From: Paenibacillus ihumii
GTDB lineage: Bacteria > Bacillota > Bacilli > Paenibacillales > Paenibacillaceae
Direction of reading: 5' to 3'
NCBI RefSeq assembly: GCF_001403875.1
Contig: NZ_LN884299.1
Coordinates: 3,437,674-3,501,673 of the forward strand
Length of the DNA: 64,000 nucleotides
Shown: positions 27,888 through 35,773 of the stretch, in pieces
Position numbering within the stretch: position 1 is the stretch's first letter
How the letters are laid out: the number at the start of each line of letters is the position of its first letter
Translations under genes and position numbers: made by a program
Notes under the pieces: model-generated
Told to the model about the DNA's origin: nothing
The model's database searches: none
Seen by the model: only the letters and a program-made list of their open reading frames with translations

Positions 27888-29046
27888 CCCGCAGCTCCCC
27901 CAATTCCAACAGAGTTCCTTCCGCATACAGGCTGCGGCAGAGCCTAAGCATACCCTTCTGAAAAACCGGGGAGTACGGCAATGCCTCATGTGCATCCCCC
28001 TGGCTCCAGGCAGGGATATCCGCCAGCGTTATCTCGGCTGCCATGCCTGGCCTTGGCAGCGGATGAGCGGGCTCCCCCGCAGAGCGGTTTACCACAAACA
28101 GCGTCTTGCCCATAATCCGCCGGAATTGAGCGGGATCTTCCCGCTCCAGGTGAGACATCCACAATCCATTCTTGCGCATAGCGTTCCCTTCGTCGGCCAG
28201 CAGCCAGATCAGCTTGTCGGAACGCTCCAGCACCGTCTTCGTCCGCGCATGAGGATATGAATCAACGTCAATGATTACGGCATCGTAAAACCCGCTATCT
28301 GCGATAAAATCGATCAGAACAGCCGTATCCCTGCTCTCCATTTCCAGCATTTCATTGAAATTATCCAGCGGACCGAAGGTATCGGCTCCAAGCTGGGGAT
28401 GCCTCTGAGCATAAGCCGAAACCGCCTGATTCAAAGGCTCGCCGCGTTCCTCTGCTGCTTTCAAATCATATAGAAGCCGGGCGAGGCCATGCACATGGTT
28501 GTTCCCCTCCCGCCAAGAACGAGCCTCGGATAAAATAGCGCTGCCGATCGTCTCCAGATTAAGATAAAATGCCCTGCGGCCTTCTTCGGCAAGCTGCTTT
28601 ACAAGCTGAGTTGCGACCGTCGTCTTGCCGCATCCGCCTGCCGCGGAATAAACTCCGACGACAAGCACACGGCCCTCCGAAGACAACCGGATTGCAGCGC
28701 CTCCCCGCACATATTCCAGCACGGCGGATAGAAGCAGCGGCAGCGGTTGATATTTGGGGATGCTCTGCCCGGAGCTGCTCCCCTCCCCGCCCTCGTCAAG
28801 ACGAATATAGGGAACCTGAACCTGGGGCCTCCCTCCGCAGCCCAGCCACGCCTCCAGAAATATATTCTCTGCCAGCACGACATCGGCAGAGAGCCGGCTC
28901 GACTCCATATGCCGCACGAAGGCATCCTCACGGCTAAATGCCGTGACGGTGAAACGGCGGTCAAACTCGCTATGGCGGACAAAATGCAAAAAAGGCTCAA
29001 TATAATGCTCATCCTTAACGGCCAAAATCAGCCGGACCGGAACCAC
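27880..29046 (-). CDS. tadZ: TadZ/CpaE-like MinD-family ATPase, first gene of the Tad operon
   Basis: The 388-aa product has an N-terminal atypical receiver-like region (about 1-115). A ParA/MinD domain follows, with a P-loop (SAAGGCGKTT near 138). TadZ places the Tad machine at the cell pole in other bacteria. Start GTG 29046 has AGGAGGTG ten bases upstream. It leads the operon; the terminator of the preceding gene lies just upstream, so a promoter must lie within 29050-29190. Confidence 0.88.
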   Translation of the reverse strand: MVPVRLILAVKDEHYIEPFLHFVRHSEFDRRFTVTAFSREDAFVRHMESSRLSADVVLAENIFLEAWLGCGGRPQVQVPYIRLDEGGEGSSSGQSIPKYQPLPLLLSAVLEYVRGGAAIRLSSEGRVLVVGVYSAAGGCGKTTVATQLVKQLAEEGRRAFYLNLETIGSAILSEARSWREGNNHVHGLARLLYDLKAAEERGEPLNQAVSAYAQRHPQLGADTFGPLDNFNEMLEMESRDTAVLIDFIADSGFYDAVIIDVDSYPHARTKTVLERSDKLIWLLADEGNAMRKNGLWMSHLEREDPAQFRRIMGKTLFVVNRSAGEPAHPLPRPGMAAEITLADIPAWSQGDAHEALPYSPVFQKGMLRLCRSLYAEGTLLELGELRGD

Positions 29047-29073
29047 GCTTAACCCCCACCTCCTAAGAACGCC

Positions 29074-29120
29074 AAAAAAGCACCGCCCAATAACCGTTGT
29101 ACGGTTGTTGGACGGTGCTT
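29074..29120 (-). terminator. Strong intrinsic terminator after the DCC-family gene
   Basis: AAGCACCG...CCAA...AACCGT pairs with ACGGTT...TTGG...CGGTGCTT, and the minus strand ends in TTTTTT. It isolates the tad operon from the gene upstream. Confidence 0.85.
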
Positions 29121-29193
29121 CCGCCGTTCATTCCTGAAATTTACAGTTAGAATAACATAATTTGCAAACTCGCGCAAGGCTTTTTACATTTGA

Positions 29194-29622
29194 TTATTCA
29201 TCCTGCAAAAAACGCTGCTTATTCTCCTTCGTGGGAACCAGACAGGTCTCATCCTTACCGAACCAGCGATAACGATTGGCGGCAACGAAACGATACACGG
29301 CATCCCGGAGGAATCGCGGCACAAGGATAAACCCATAGGCCAGCGGCCAAGGATAACGCAAACCTTTTGCGATGCGAAGCGCTGCGGATGACCGGGTATA
29401 GTAAGCGCCGTTCTGATAAAGAACAATCGTATCCTGCCGTCCCAAGTTGAGATGGTCCGGACTGTCCTGCAGTATTCTCTTTCCGGCCTCCGATTGAAGG
29501 GAGGCGAACCGAAAGCGGCGCTCCGGGTCGCGCTTAATAATAAATTTTACGGCGCCCTGGCATAGATGGCATACGCCATCGAACAAGACTACGCTTGGCG
29601 TCGGCTCTAATCTTCGTGTCAT
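29194..29622 (-). CDS. DCC-family thiol-disulfide oxidoreductase (DUF393)
   Basis: The 142-aa protein shows the DUF393 signature FDGVCHLC at about 14-21, which gives the DxxCxxC core that names the family, and the later region RFRFASLQSE. These proteins are thioredoxin-like. GAGGTGA lies seven bases before ATG. It is a single-gene unit between the pilus operon and the carbohydrate operon. Substrate unknown. Confidence 0.88.
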   Translation of the reverse strand: MTRRLEPTPSVVLFDGVCHLCQGAVKFIIKRDPERRFRFASLQSEAGKRILQDSPDHLNLGRQDTIVLYQNGAYYTRSSAALRIAKGLRYPWPLAYGFILVPRFLRDAVYRFVAANRYRWFGKDETCLVPTKENKQRFLQDE

Positions 29623-29664
29623 AATCGCTTCACCTCGCTTTAGAACGATTATAACATTCCGCTC

Positions 29665-31152
29665 CTAATGAAGCTTCCTAATTCTCAGGGCAATCCCCGG
29701 CTTGGCCGGCAGCTCGATCATGCTGGTTCCGCTAAGCACACCCTCGACCGGAGTGATAGTCATCTCCCAGGTGTCGATAATTTCCGCCTCGTAGCTGCCT
29801 CCCTCATCCAGCTCAGCTGTAAAATATGCCGGCCGGTGAATTCCGAAATACCCCAAATAATATTCTCCTTCTACACCGATCGTCTCCATTTGGCGCATCG
29901 TAAACAGCGGCTTGCTTTCCTCCGGCAGCTGTTCTGCAAATAACCGCAGAAAAGCTATCCTCTTGGGGCTGCCCCCCCGGAGTTCGCCGCCCTTGGCCCA
30001 CCAGATTTCGCCTTCGGGGTGGAGATAAGTCTCGCCATGCCCTGCATAGCCCCCGCGGACGGCCGCCTCCCAGAAGCGGTGGGTCATCTCCTCGGCGGTG
30101 ATGTTCCCCCAGCGAAACGGGACATTGCCCTCATACAGACATTCATCGATGACGATTGGCTTGCCGTAAGCTTGTTGCCACTCGCGCACCAGAGTAACGT
30201 CCCAGTGCTGGATGCTGCAATGCGTAACCCATTCGCGGCTGTGATCGTAGAACACTACGCTGCCTGGTTCATACATTCTCGTACCGTTATGAATCGAGCG
30301 AAGATGTCCGAAAGGATCCTCGGCCTGGACAGTTTGAAACAGAGCATCCCACTGCTCCACAGTTTTCTCGGTCATAAAATCATATTCATTGGCCAGGGAC
30401 CACCATACGTTGCGGAAAGAGGCCAGCCTGGCTATGATATAGCGCAAATAACGTTGATCCGCCTCCGCAGGCATCCGGTCAAAGCCCCACCTTCCTTCGT
30501 CATAAGGATGGAATAGTATCAGGTCTGCTTCAATCCCCATTGCAAGCAGCTCATCGATATGCCCTTCCAATCTTCTGAAGAAGGAGGGATTGAATCTCGC
30601 AAAATCAAAGCCTTCCTCCGGGCTGCCTTCATACGGAAACTCTACCGGGTCGGTGGCATTGAAGCTGTAATTTTTCGGAAAAACCGTCATGCGCAGCTTA
30701 TTAAAAGGCGATCTGCCAAGAGAATCTATCGTGCGCCGTCTTACCTCTTCAGGCTGATGAATCCAGGCATAGCAAGTCGTCCCGAATGGATGATATATCG
30801 TTCCATCCGCATAGCAGAATAGCCTAGCGTTCTTCACGGTTACATAACCGTGATTATCCGCGGCAGGCGCTGTACATTCGAATGTGCCCGACACGCCATG
30901 AAGCTCCGGCACCCTGCTCGCTGTCACATAAGACCAAATCCCAACCTCCTCAGGCATGAACCGCAGCCGATACACCCCGTCCCCATCGTAAAATCCCTTT
31001 ACCTGAATGGATTGGGAGCCCTTCTTAAAGATTGCGCTCCATACCTCGTCGCTAAAAGGATCGCTTTGCTCCGGAGCCGATATGGCAAGCTCAAATCTGC
31101 CCCACTGCTCCACCATAGCTGAAGACGTCTCCCACTGTCCTGAATGCTGCAA
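29665..31152 (-). CDS. Putative glycoside hydrolase with DUF5060, DUF4038 and DUF5605 domains
   Basis: I prefer TTG 31152, seven bases after AAGGGAGG; the ATG at 31179 would include the RBS in the coding part. The 495-aa product has an N-terminal beta domain (DUF5060, about 10-85). A TIM-barrel (DUF4038-like) follows, with putative acid/base Glu in SLANEYD (near 260) and nucleophile Glu in IDECLYEG (near 330). A C-terminal beta domain (DUF5605-like) ends the protein. No signal peptide, so it is cytoplasmic. As last gene of the import operon, it likely trims imported oligosaccharides. Exact linkage is unknown. Confidence 0.82.
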   Translation of the reverse strand: MQHSGQWETSSAMVEQWGRFELAISAPEQSDPFSDEVWSAIFKKGSQSIQVKGFYDGDGVYRLRFMPEEVGIWSYVTASRVPELHGVSGTFECTAPAADNHGYVTVKNARLFCYADGTIYHPFGTTCYAWIHQPEEVRRRTIDSLGRSPFNKLRMTVFPKNYSFNATDPVEFPYEGSPEEGFDFARFNPSFFRRLEGHIDELLAMGIEADLILFHPYDEGRWGFDRMPAEADQRYLRYIIARLASFRNVWWSLANEYDFMTEKTVEQWDALFQTVQAEDPFGHLRSIHNGTRMYEPGSVVFYDHSREWVTHCSIQHWDVTLVREWQQAYGKPIVIDECLYEGNVPFRWGNITAEEMTHRFWEAAVRGGYAGHGETYLHPEGEIWWAKGGELRGGSPKRIAFLRLFAEQLPEESKPLFTMRQMETIGVEGEYYLGYFGIHRPAYFTAELDEGGSYEAEIIDTWEMTITPVEGVLSGTSMIELPAKPGIALRIRKLH

Positions 31153-31187
31153 TTGATAACCTCCCTTGAATCTATGCATTTGTTGCT

Positions 31188-32033
31188 TTATCCCTTAATT
31201 CCGGTCGTGGCAATTCCCTCCACAAAGTACTTCTGCATCGAGAAGAAGAGAACCAGGCTGGGAACCAGGGATAATACAGACATCGCAAACATCGGCCCCC
31301 AGGACGATTCACCAGTCGAGTCCATGAACAGCCGCAGCCCAAGCTGAACCGTATAAAGAGCAGAATCATTAAGATACAACAGCTGGCTGAAGAAATCATC
31401 CCATGTCCACATAAAAGAGAATAAAGCGGTCGTTACTAAAGCAGGAAAAGCGAGCGGCAGAATCATGCGATAATAAATCTGCACAGGTCCGCAGCCGTCA
31501 ATCCTTGCCGATTCATCCAATTCCCTGGGCAAGCCCCGAATGAACTGAACCAGCAGGAAAATAAAAAACGTCTCTGTAGCGAGAAACTTTGGGGTAATCA
31601 GCGGCAGAAAGCTGTCGACCCAATCCATATTTTTAAACATAATGTACTGCGGGATGGTTTTGACATGCTGCGGCAGCATGATCGTAATCATCATTAAGGT
31701 AAACCAGAGCTTCTTCAGGCTGAAATTCAGCCGCCCAAAGGCAAAGGCCGCCATAGAGCAAGAGATCAGATTCCCGATAATAACAAAAACGCATATCAGG
31801 ATAGAATTCCAAAAATAAATGCCGAAGCCGCGCCCGGCAATCCCTCTCCATCCATCGGCGTAATTGCCGAAGGTGAACTCCTTGGGCCAAAGGCTGAGAT
31901 CGCTGAATATATATTGGCTTGGCTTCAAGGAGCTCATAAACATCCATATGACGGGGTACATCATCAGCACCCCCAGCAATATAACAAAGCAGTGCTTCAG
32001 CAGTACCGAATAATTTTTTCTCGTCCATTCCAT
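31188..32033 (-). CDS. Carbohydrate ABC transporter permease (MalG type)
   Basis: Start at 32033 follows GGAGGAG; an in-frame start at 32057 would overlap the previous gene. The 281-aa product has six hydrophobic segments and the EAA loop (ELDESARIDGCGPVQIY) where the ATPase docks. Paired with the upstream permease, it forms the membrane channel. Confidence 0.93.
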   Translation of the reverse strand: MEWTRKNYSVLLKHCFVILLGVLMMYPVIWMFMSSLKPSQYIFSDLSLWPKEFTFGNYADGWRGIAGRGFGIYFWNSILICVFVIIGNLISCSMAAFAFGRLNFSLKKLWFTLMMITIMLPQHVKTIPQYIMFKNMDWVDSFLPLITPKFLATETFFIFLLVQFIRGLPRELDESARIDGCGPVQIYYRMILPLAFPALVTTALFSFMWTWDDFFSQLLYLNDSALYTVQLGLRLFMDSTGESSWGPMFAMSVLSLVPSLVLFFSMQKYFVEGIATTGIKG

Positions 32034-32037
32034 TGTT

Positions 32038-32997
32038 TTATTCTCCTCCATCCCCATAAGTCACCCAGTGCTTCGAGGAAGCGAAGATCACGGCCGTAAA
32101 TACGCCGATAATTATCAGAAGCACCCAGGCCATCGCGGAAGCATAGCCCATTTCAAAGAATGAGAAGCCTTTAAGGTATAAGTAAAGGGTGTAGAACATC
32201 GTCGAATCCAACGGCCCGCCTTTCCCGCCGCTAACGATAAACGCAGGGGTAAACGCCTGAAACGAGCTGATGATTTGCATAATCAGGTTAAATAAGACGA
32301 TCGGAGACAGCATAGGTATGGTGATGCTGATAAACTGCTTGAATCTGCCTGCGCCGTCGATCTGGGAAGCCTCATAATAGTCCTGCGGTATCTGCTTTAG
32401 ACCGGCCAGAAATATAATCATGGAGGAGCCGAACTGCCAGACCGACAAAGCGACCAGCGACGATAAAGCGTACTTTGGATTGGACACCCAATCCGGCGCC
32501 TGAATGCCGAAGTAATTCAGAAGAAAGCTGTTGACCACACCGTCTCCGCCGAACATCTTGCGCCAAAGAACAGCGATGGCTACGCTCCCTCCCAGCAGTG
32601 TTGGAATATAGTAGACCGTTCTATACAGGCCCAGCCCCCGCATGCCCTTGTTCATCAATATCGCTACGAACAGAGCAAAGCCAAGCTTCAGAGGAACGGA
32701 GCTGAATACGTAAACGAAGGTTACCTGCAGTGATTTGATATATCGTGGATCATGATTGAACATCGTGTCGTAGTTGGCAAGGCCGACCCATTTAGATGGT
32801 GTAAGCAAATCAAAATTGGTGAAGGACAAATACAATGAAGAAATCATCGGTATAAGGGTCAGAACGAGAAAACCGATAAACCAGGGCAATAAAAAAAGAT
32901 ACGCCGTTGCATTACGCTTCCACCACTTTGCTAGCGGGTGGCTGCCGGCCCGGTCGTCTCGACCGGGCGCCGATGGTGTAGCTGCAGCCTGACTCAA
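32038..32997 (-). CDS. Carbohydrate ABC transporter permease (MalF/UgpA type)
   Basis: The 319-aa product has about six membrane helices. An EAA loop (YYEASQIDGAGRFKQF) lies near residue 215. It pairs with the MalG-type permease 4 bp downstream. No ATPase gene is in the cluster; such CUT1 systems in Firmicutes often borrow a shared MsmX-like ATPase, inferred here from its absence. Confidence 0.93.
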   Translation of the reverse strand: MSQAAATPSAPGRDDRAGSHPLAKWWKRNATAYLFLLPWFIGFLVLTLIPMISSLYLSFTNFDLLTPSKWVGLANYDTMFNHDPRYIKSLQVTFVYVFSSVPLKLGFALFVAILMNKGMRGLGLYRTVYYIPTLLGGSVAIAVLWRKMFGGDGVVNSFLLNYFGIQAPDWVSNPKYALSSLVALSVWQFGSSMIIFLAGLKQIPQDYYEASQIDGAGRFKQFISITIPMLSPIVLFNLIMQIISSFQAFTPAFIVSGGKGGPLDSTMFYTLYLYLKGFSFFEMGYASAMAWVLLIIIGVFTAVIFASSKHWVTYGDGGE

Positions 32998-33025
32998 TAA
33001 CGCTCATCCTTTCTGCGCTCTATGT

Positions 33026-34348
33026 CTAGTTTGCTTTATTCACTGCTGCTTCCGCCGCAGATACGACATCCGCCGCGGCTTCTGCCGGCGATTTCGTACC
33101 AAACCCTACGGCCATCGCTGCATTATTCAACTGGCCATCGAATTCACTGATGTTCGGAAGCTCGCGGTCCATGGAACTCGCTATGCCTGCGGAGAGATTA
33201 AAGTATTCATAAATCTTTTTATCAATTTCGCTGCCTTCGCCGATCAGCATCTCTCTTACCTTCTCCGAGCCCGGAATACCGCGGTCATTCCCGAGAATTT
33301 TAGTGGCCTCCAAGTCGTTGACCATAAAATCGATGAACATCGCCGCTTCCTTGGGATGCTTGGACTGCTTGCTGACCGTCATGAACTGGCTCGGTTGAAT
33401 CCACAGGCCAGAGCGTTTCTCGTCCTGGGCGGCCGGCAGCAGGCTAACACCCAATTCATCCTGCATAGCATTTTGGAAGCCGGACATTTGGTTCGACCAC
33501 ACAAGGGACATCAGCACTTTGCCTTGTACAAGCAGCGAAACATCAGGGCTTGTCTCTGACATGGAGGCCGCTGCTTCAGAGGAAGGAACGATCCCCGCCT
33601 CGCGGAAGCGTTTCCACATTTCAAACCAATTTTCTATATCCTCCGCGGCAAAGGCTACCGTACCGTCGCGGTAAAACGTTTTGTCCTGCTGACGCAAAAA
33701 GTAGTTCAGATAATGCGGAAAGAAAGATTGATCCGCGAAAGCGTAAACCCCTTTGTCCAATTTCGTCACCGCATCCTTGCCGAATGCCTCAAGCTCTTCC
33801 CAGGTCATGTTCTCCTTCGGCGGCTGAATGCCGGCCTTTTCCAGCAGCGACTTATTATAAATCAGCCCCAGCACGTTGGAACCCAGGCTGATTCCGTACT
33901 GCTTGCCATCCATGGCTCCTGCTTCAATCACATTCTGATCAAAACTTTCGACATTGATCTCTTGTCCCATATAAGGGGTTAAATCCATTAGGGCATCCTT
34001 GGAAACATAGTCTGGATAGTTATTGCCGAGCTGCATCAAATCTGGCGGATTTCCGCCCGCGATTTGCGTAGCCAGTTTATCAAAATATCCGTCATTGCCC
34101 ATATATTCAGGACTGATCTTGATATGCGGATACTTCTCTTGGAACTTCTCGATGACTTTCAGCGTTGCATCATGCCTGGCCTGAGATCCCCACCACATGA
34201 TCCGCAGGTTGACCTTCTCCTCGCCAGCACGGTCGGATGGAGATGCAGCACTCGGCTTCCCTACCTTCGCTCCGCCTCCCGAGCAGGCCGTAACGACGAG
34301 CAGCAGCAGCACAAGCAAAGCAGTCAGCAGTTTTTTCTGATGTTTCAT
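33026..34348 (-). CDS. Sugar-binding lipoprotein of ABC importer
   Basis: Start ATG 34348 follows GGGGG by nine bases. The 440-aa product has a lipoprotein signal ending VTAC|S. An extracellular solute-binding type 1 fold (COG1653-like) follows, opening with RIMWWGSQARHDA. It captures the substrate outside the membrane. The cluster's hydrolases suggest a rhamnose-containing plant oligosaccharide. A cre-like site lies just upstream. Confidence 0.93.
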   Translation of the reverse strand: MKHQKKLLTALLVLLLLVVTACSGGGAKVGKPSAASPSDRAGEEKVNLRIMWWGSQARHDATLKVIEKFQEKYPHIKISPEYMGNDGYFDKLATQIAGGNPPDLMQLGNNYPDYVSKDALMDLTPYMGQEINVESFDQNVIEAGAMDGKQYGISLGSNVLGLIYNKSLLEKAGIQPPKENMTWEELEAFGKDAVTKLDKGVYAFADQSFFPHYLNYFLRQQDKTFYRDGTVAFAAEDIENWFEMWKRFREAGIVPSSEAAASMSETSPDVSLLVQGKVLMSLVWSNQMSGFQNAMQDELGVSLLPAAQDEKRSGLWIQPSQFMTVSKQSKHPKEAAMFIDFMVNDLEATKILGNDRGIPGSEKVREMLIGEGSEIDKKIYEYFNLSAGIASSMDRELPNISEFDGQLNNAAMAVGFGTKSPAEAAADVVSAAEAAVNKAN

Positions 34349-34414
34349 GTTCAATTTCCCCCATTCTAATTTTTACATTGGCAGAATTCCTTCTATATAT
34401 ATTAAAAAAGTGCT

Positions 34415-34429
34415 AGTAACCGTTTTCAT
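34415..34429 (-). promoter_or_regulatory. Probable cre (CcpA) site before the solute-binding gene
   Basis: The minus-strand sequence ATGAAAACGGTTACT fits the degenerate cre consensus WTGNAANCGNWNNCW at every position. It sits between the upstream hydrolase stop and the lipoprotein start, so it could block transcription into the importer genes when good carbon sources are present. Confidence 0.55.
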
Positions 34430-34439
34430 AACTTCCTGT

Positions 34440-35726
34440 TCAATAATCCCTTTCGCGTAAGTACGAGGCAAGTGCTGGTCTGCCTGCAAGCTCGTCAACC
34501 ATATTGAGCACCAGCATGTTCCAGTTCAGGAACCCGCCGTTCATGACGGCTAGGCCGCTTGACGGATCGTAGTATTCATGGAGCGTTCCGCTCTTCTCCA
34601 GGTCGCTGCCGAAGAGCAGTACCGTTTTGCGGGCGATCTCCTCCGCCTCTGTCTTAAAGCCGTAATCCATTAAGCCGCGGAACGTCACGTAGTTGACAAT
34701 TCCCCAAATCGGCCCGAGCCAGTTAGAAGGATTGTTGGTCGCCGAAATATTATACATTTTCTCATCCATCGCAAGCGAAGCAACTCCATAGGGGCTGTTG
34801 AATGTATTTTTGTCCGCGAGATGAAGCGCGGATAGATAAGCGCTTTGCTCCCTCGTCGCCGTCCCCGACCATAAAGGAATGAATCCGCTCCAGGCTCGGA
34901 TTTTAATGGGCAGCGTCTTCCAGAAGACGCCTAGCCCAGTATGGAACCAGTCGAACCGGCGCGTGCTGATATCGACATCTACCGAATAGAAGAACTTGTC
35001 TCTCGGATCCCAGCACTCCTCCTGAATCGCTAGCTCCAGCGTCTTGGCTTTCTCCAGATAATGTTCTCTTCGGCCCATGAATCCCCATTTGCCGCAAAGT
35101 AAAGCCATAGCCTTCAGTTCGCTGACCATAAATGCATTCAAATAAATATTAGCCGTTGAATATTTCGGTCTTCCAAAGGTCGCCGGATCATTGTCCATTC
35201 CAATCATGATGTCGTCTGCCCAAACGTACAATTTGCAGTTTTCATTATAGTAGTCACGGTCATAACAGCCAAAATACTTCTCCAGTCCTTCAATGTATGG
35301 ACGGGCCCACTCGTAATCCCCGCAATGCCCCGAGACTAGGGCAATATGCTGACTCAGGAAAGGCTTGTGCATATTGAGCTTGAACCCTTCCTTTCGCTTG
35401 CATATAAGATAAGGCTCCTCGGTCTTGCCCTTCTCAATCATCATGGGAATATAGCCGTCCTCCTGCTGATGATCGAAGAAATTGTGGATATTCCCTTTCG
35501 CATATGGCGTTACAGCCCCGACTGGTAGCAGGCTGCCCTCCAGATTCAGCAGGGCGTATGCCGACCAGAAGGAATCCCAGTCCCATAAATTCGCACTGTA
35601 CACGGAGCCGGGATCTATAAAAGGATATTTCAGATAATGCGCCGGCTCCTTCAAACAACCTTCAGCCTGTTCGGCGATGAAATTTCGGAGCAGGTGCACA
35701 TGCCGCTCATAGCTATTCGTGTTCAT
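34440..35726 (-). CDS. Glycoside hydrolase of the MGH1/GH63-GH37 (alpha/alpha)6 type
   Basis: Start ATG 35726 is six bases after AGGGGG. The 428-aa product carries WDWDSFW near residue 50 and PSNWLGPIWGIVNY near 337, typical of the trehalase/GH63-like barrel that inverts alpha-glucosidic or related bonds. It has no signal peptide. In the operon it follows the rhamnosidase, so its substrate is probably the same imported glycan. The exact family (GH37, 63 or a relative) is unsure. Confidence 0.8.
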   Translation of the reverse strand: MNTNSYERHVHLLRNFIAEQAEGCLKEPAHYLKYPFIDPGSVYSANLWDWDSFWSAYALLNLEGSLLPVGAVTPYAKGNIHNFFDHQQEDGYIPMMIEKGKTEEPYLICKRKEGFKLNMHKPFLSQHIALVSGHCGDYEWARPYIEGLEKYFGCYDRDYYNENCKLYVWADDIMIGMDNDPATFGRPKYSTANIYLNAFMVSELKAMALLCGKWGFMGRREHYLEKAKTLELAIQEECWDPRDKFFYSVDVDISTRRFDWFHTGLGVFWKTLPIKIRAWSGFIPLWSGTATREQSAYLSALHLADKNTFNSPYGVASLAMDEKMYNISATNNPSNWLGPIWGIVNYVTFRGLMDYGFKTEAEEIARKTVLLFGSDLEKSGTLHEYYDPSSGLAVMNGGFLNWNMLVLNMVDELAGRPALASYLRERDY

Positions 35727-35773
35727 CTGCAACCCCCTGTAATTTACCTTGAGATTATATTCTGAAATCGCAA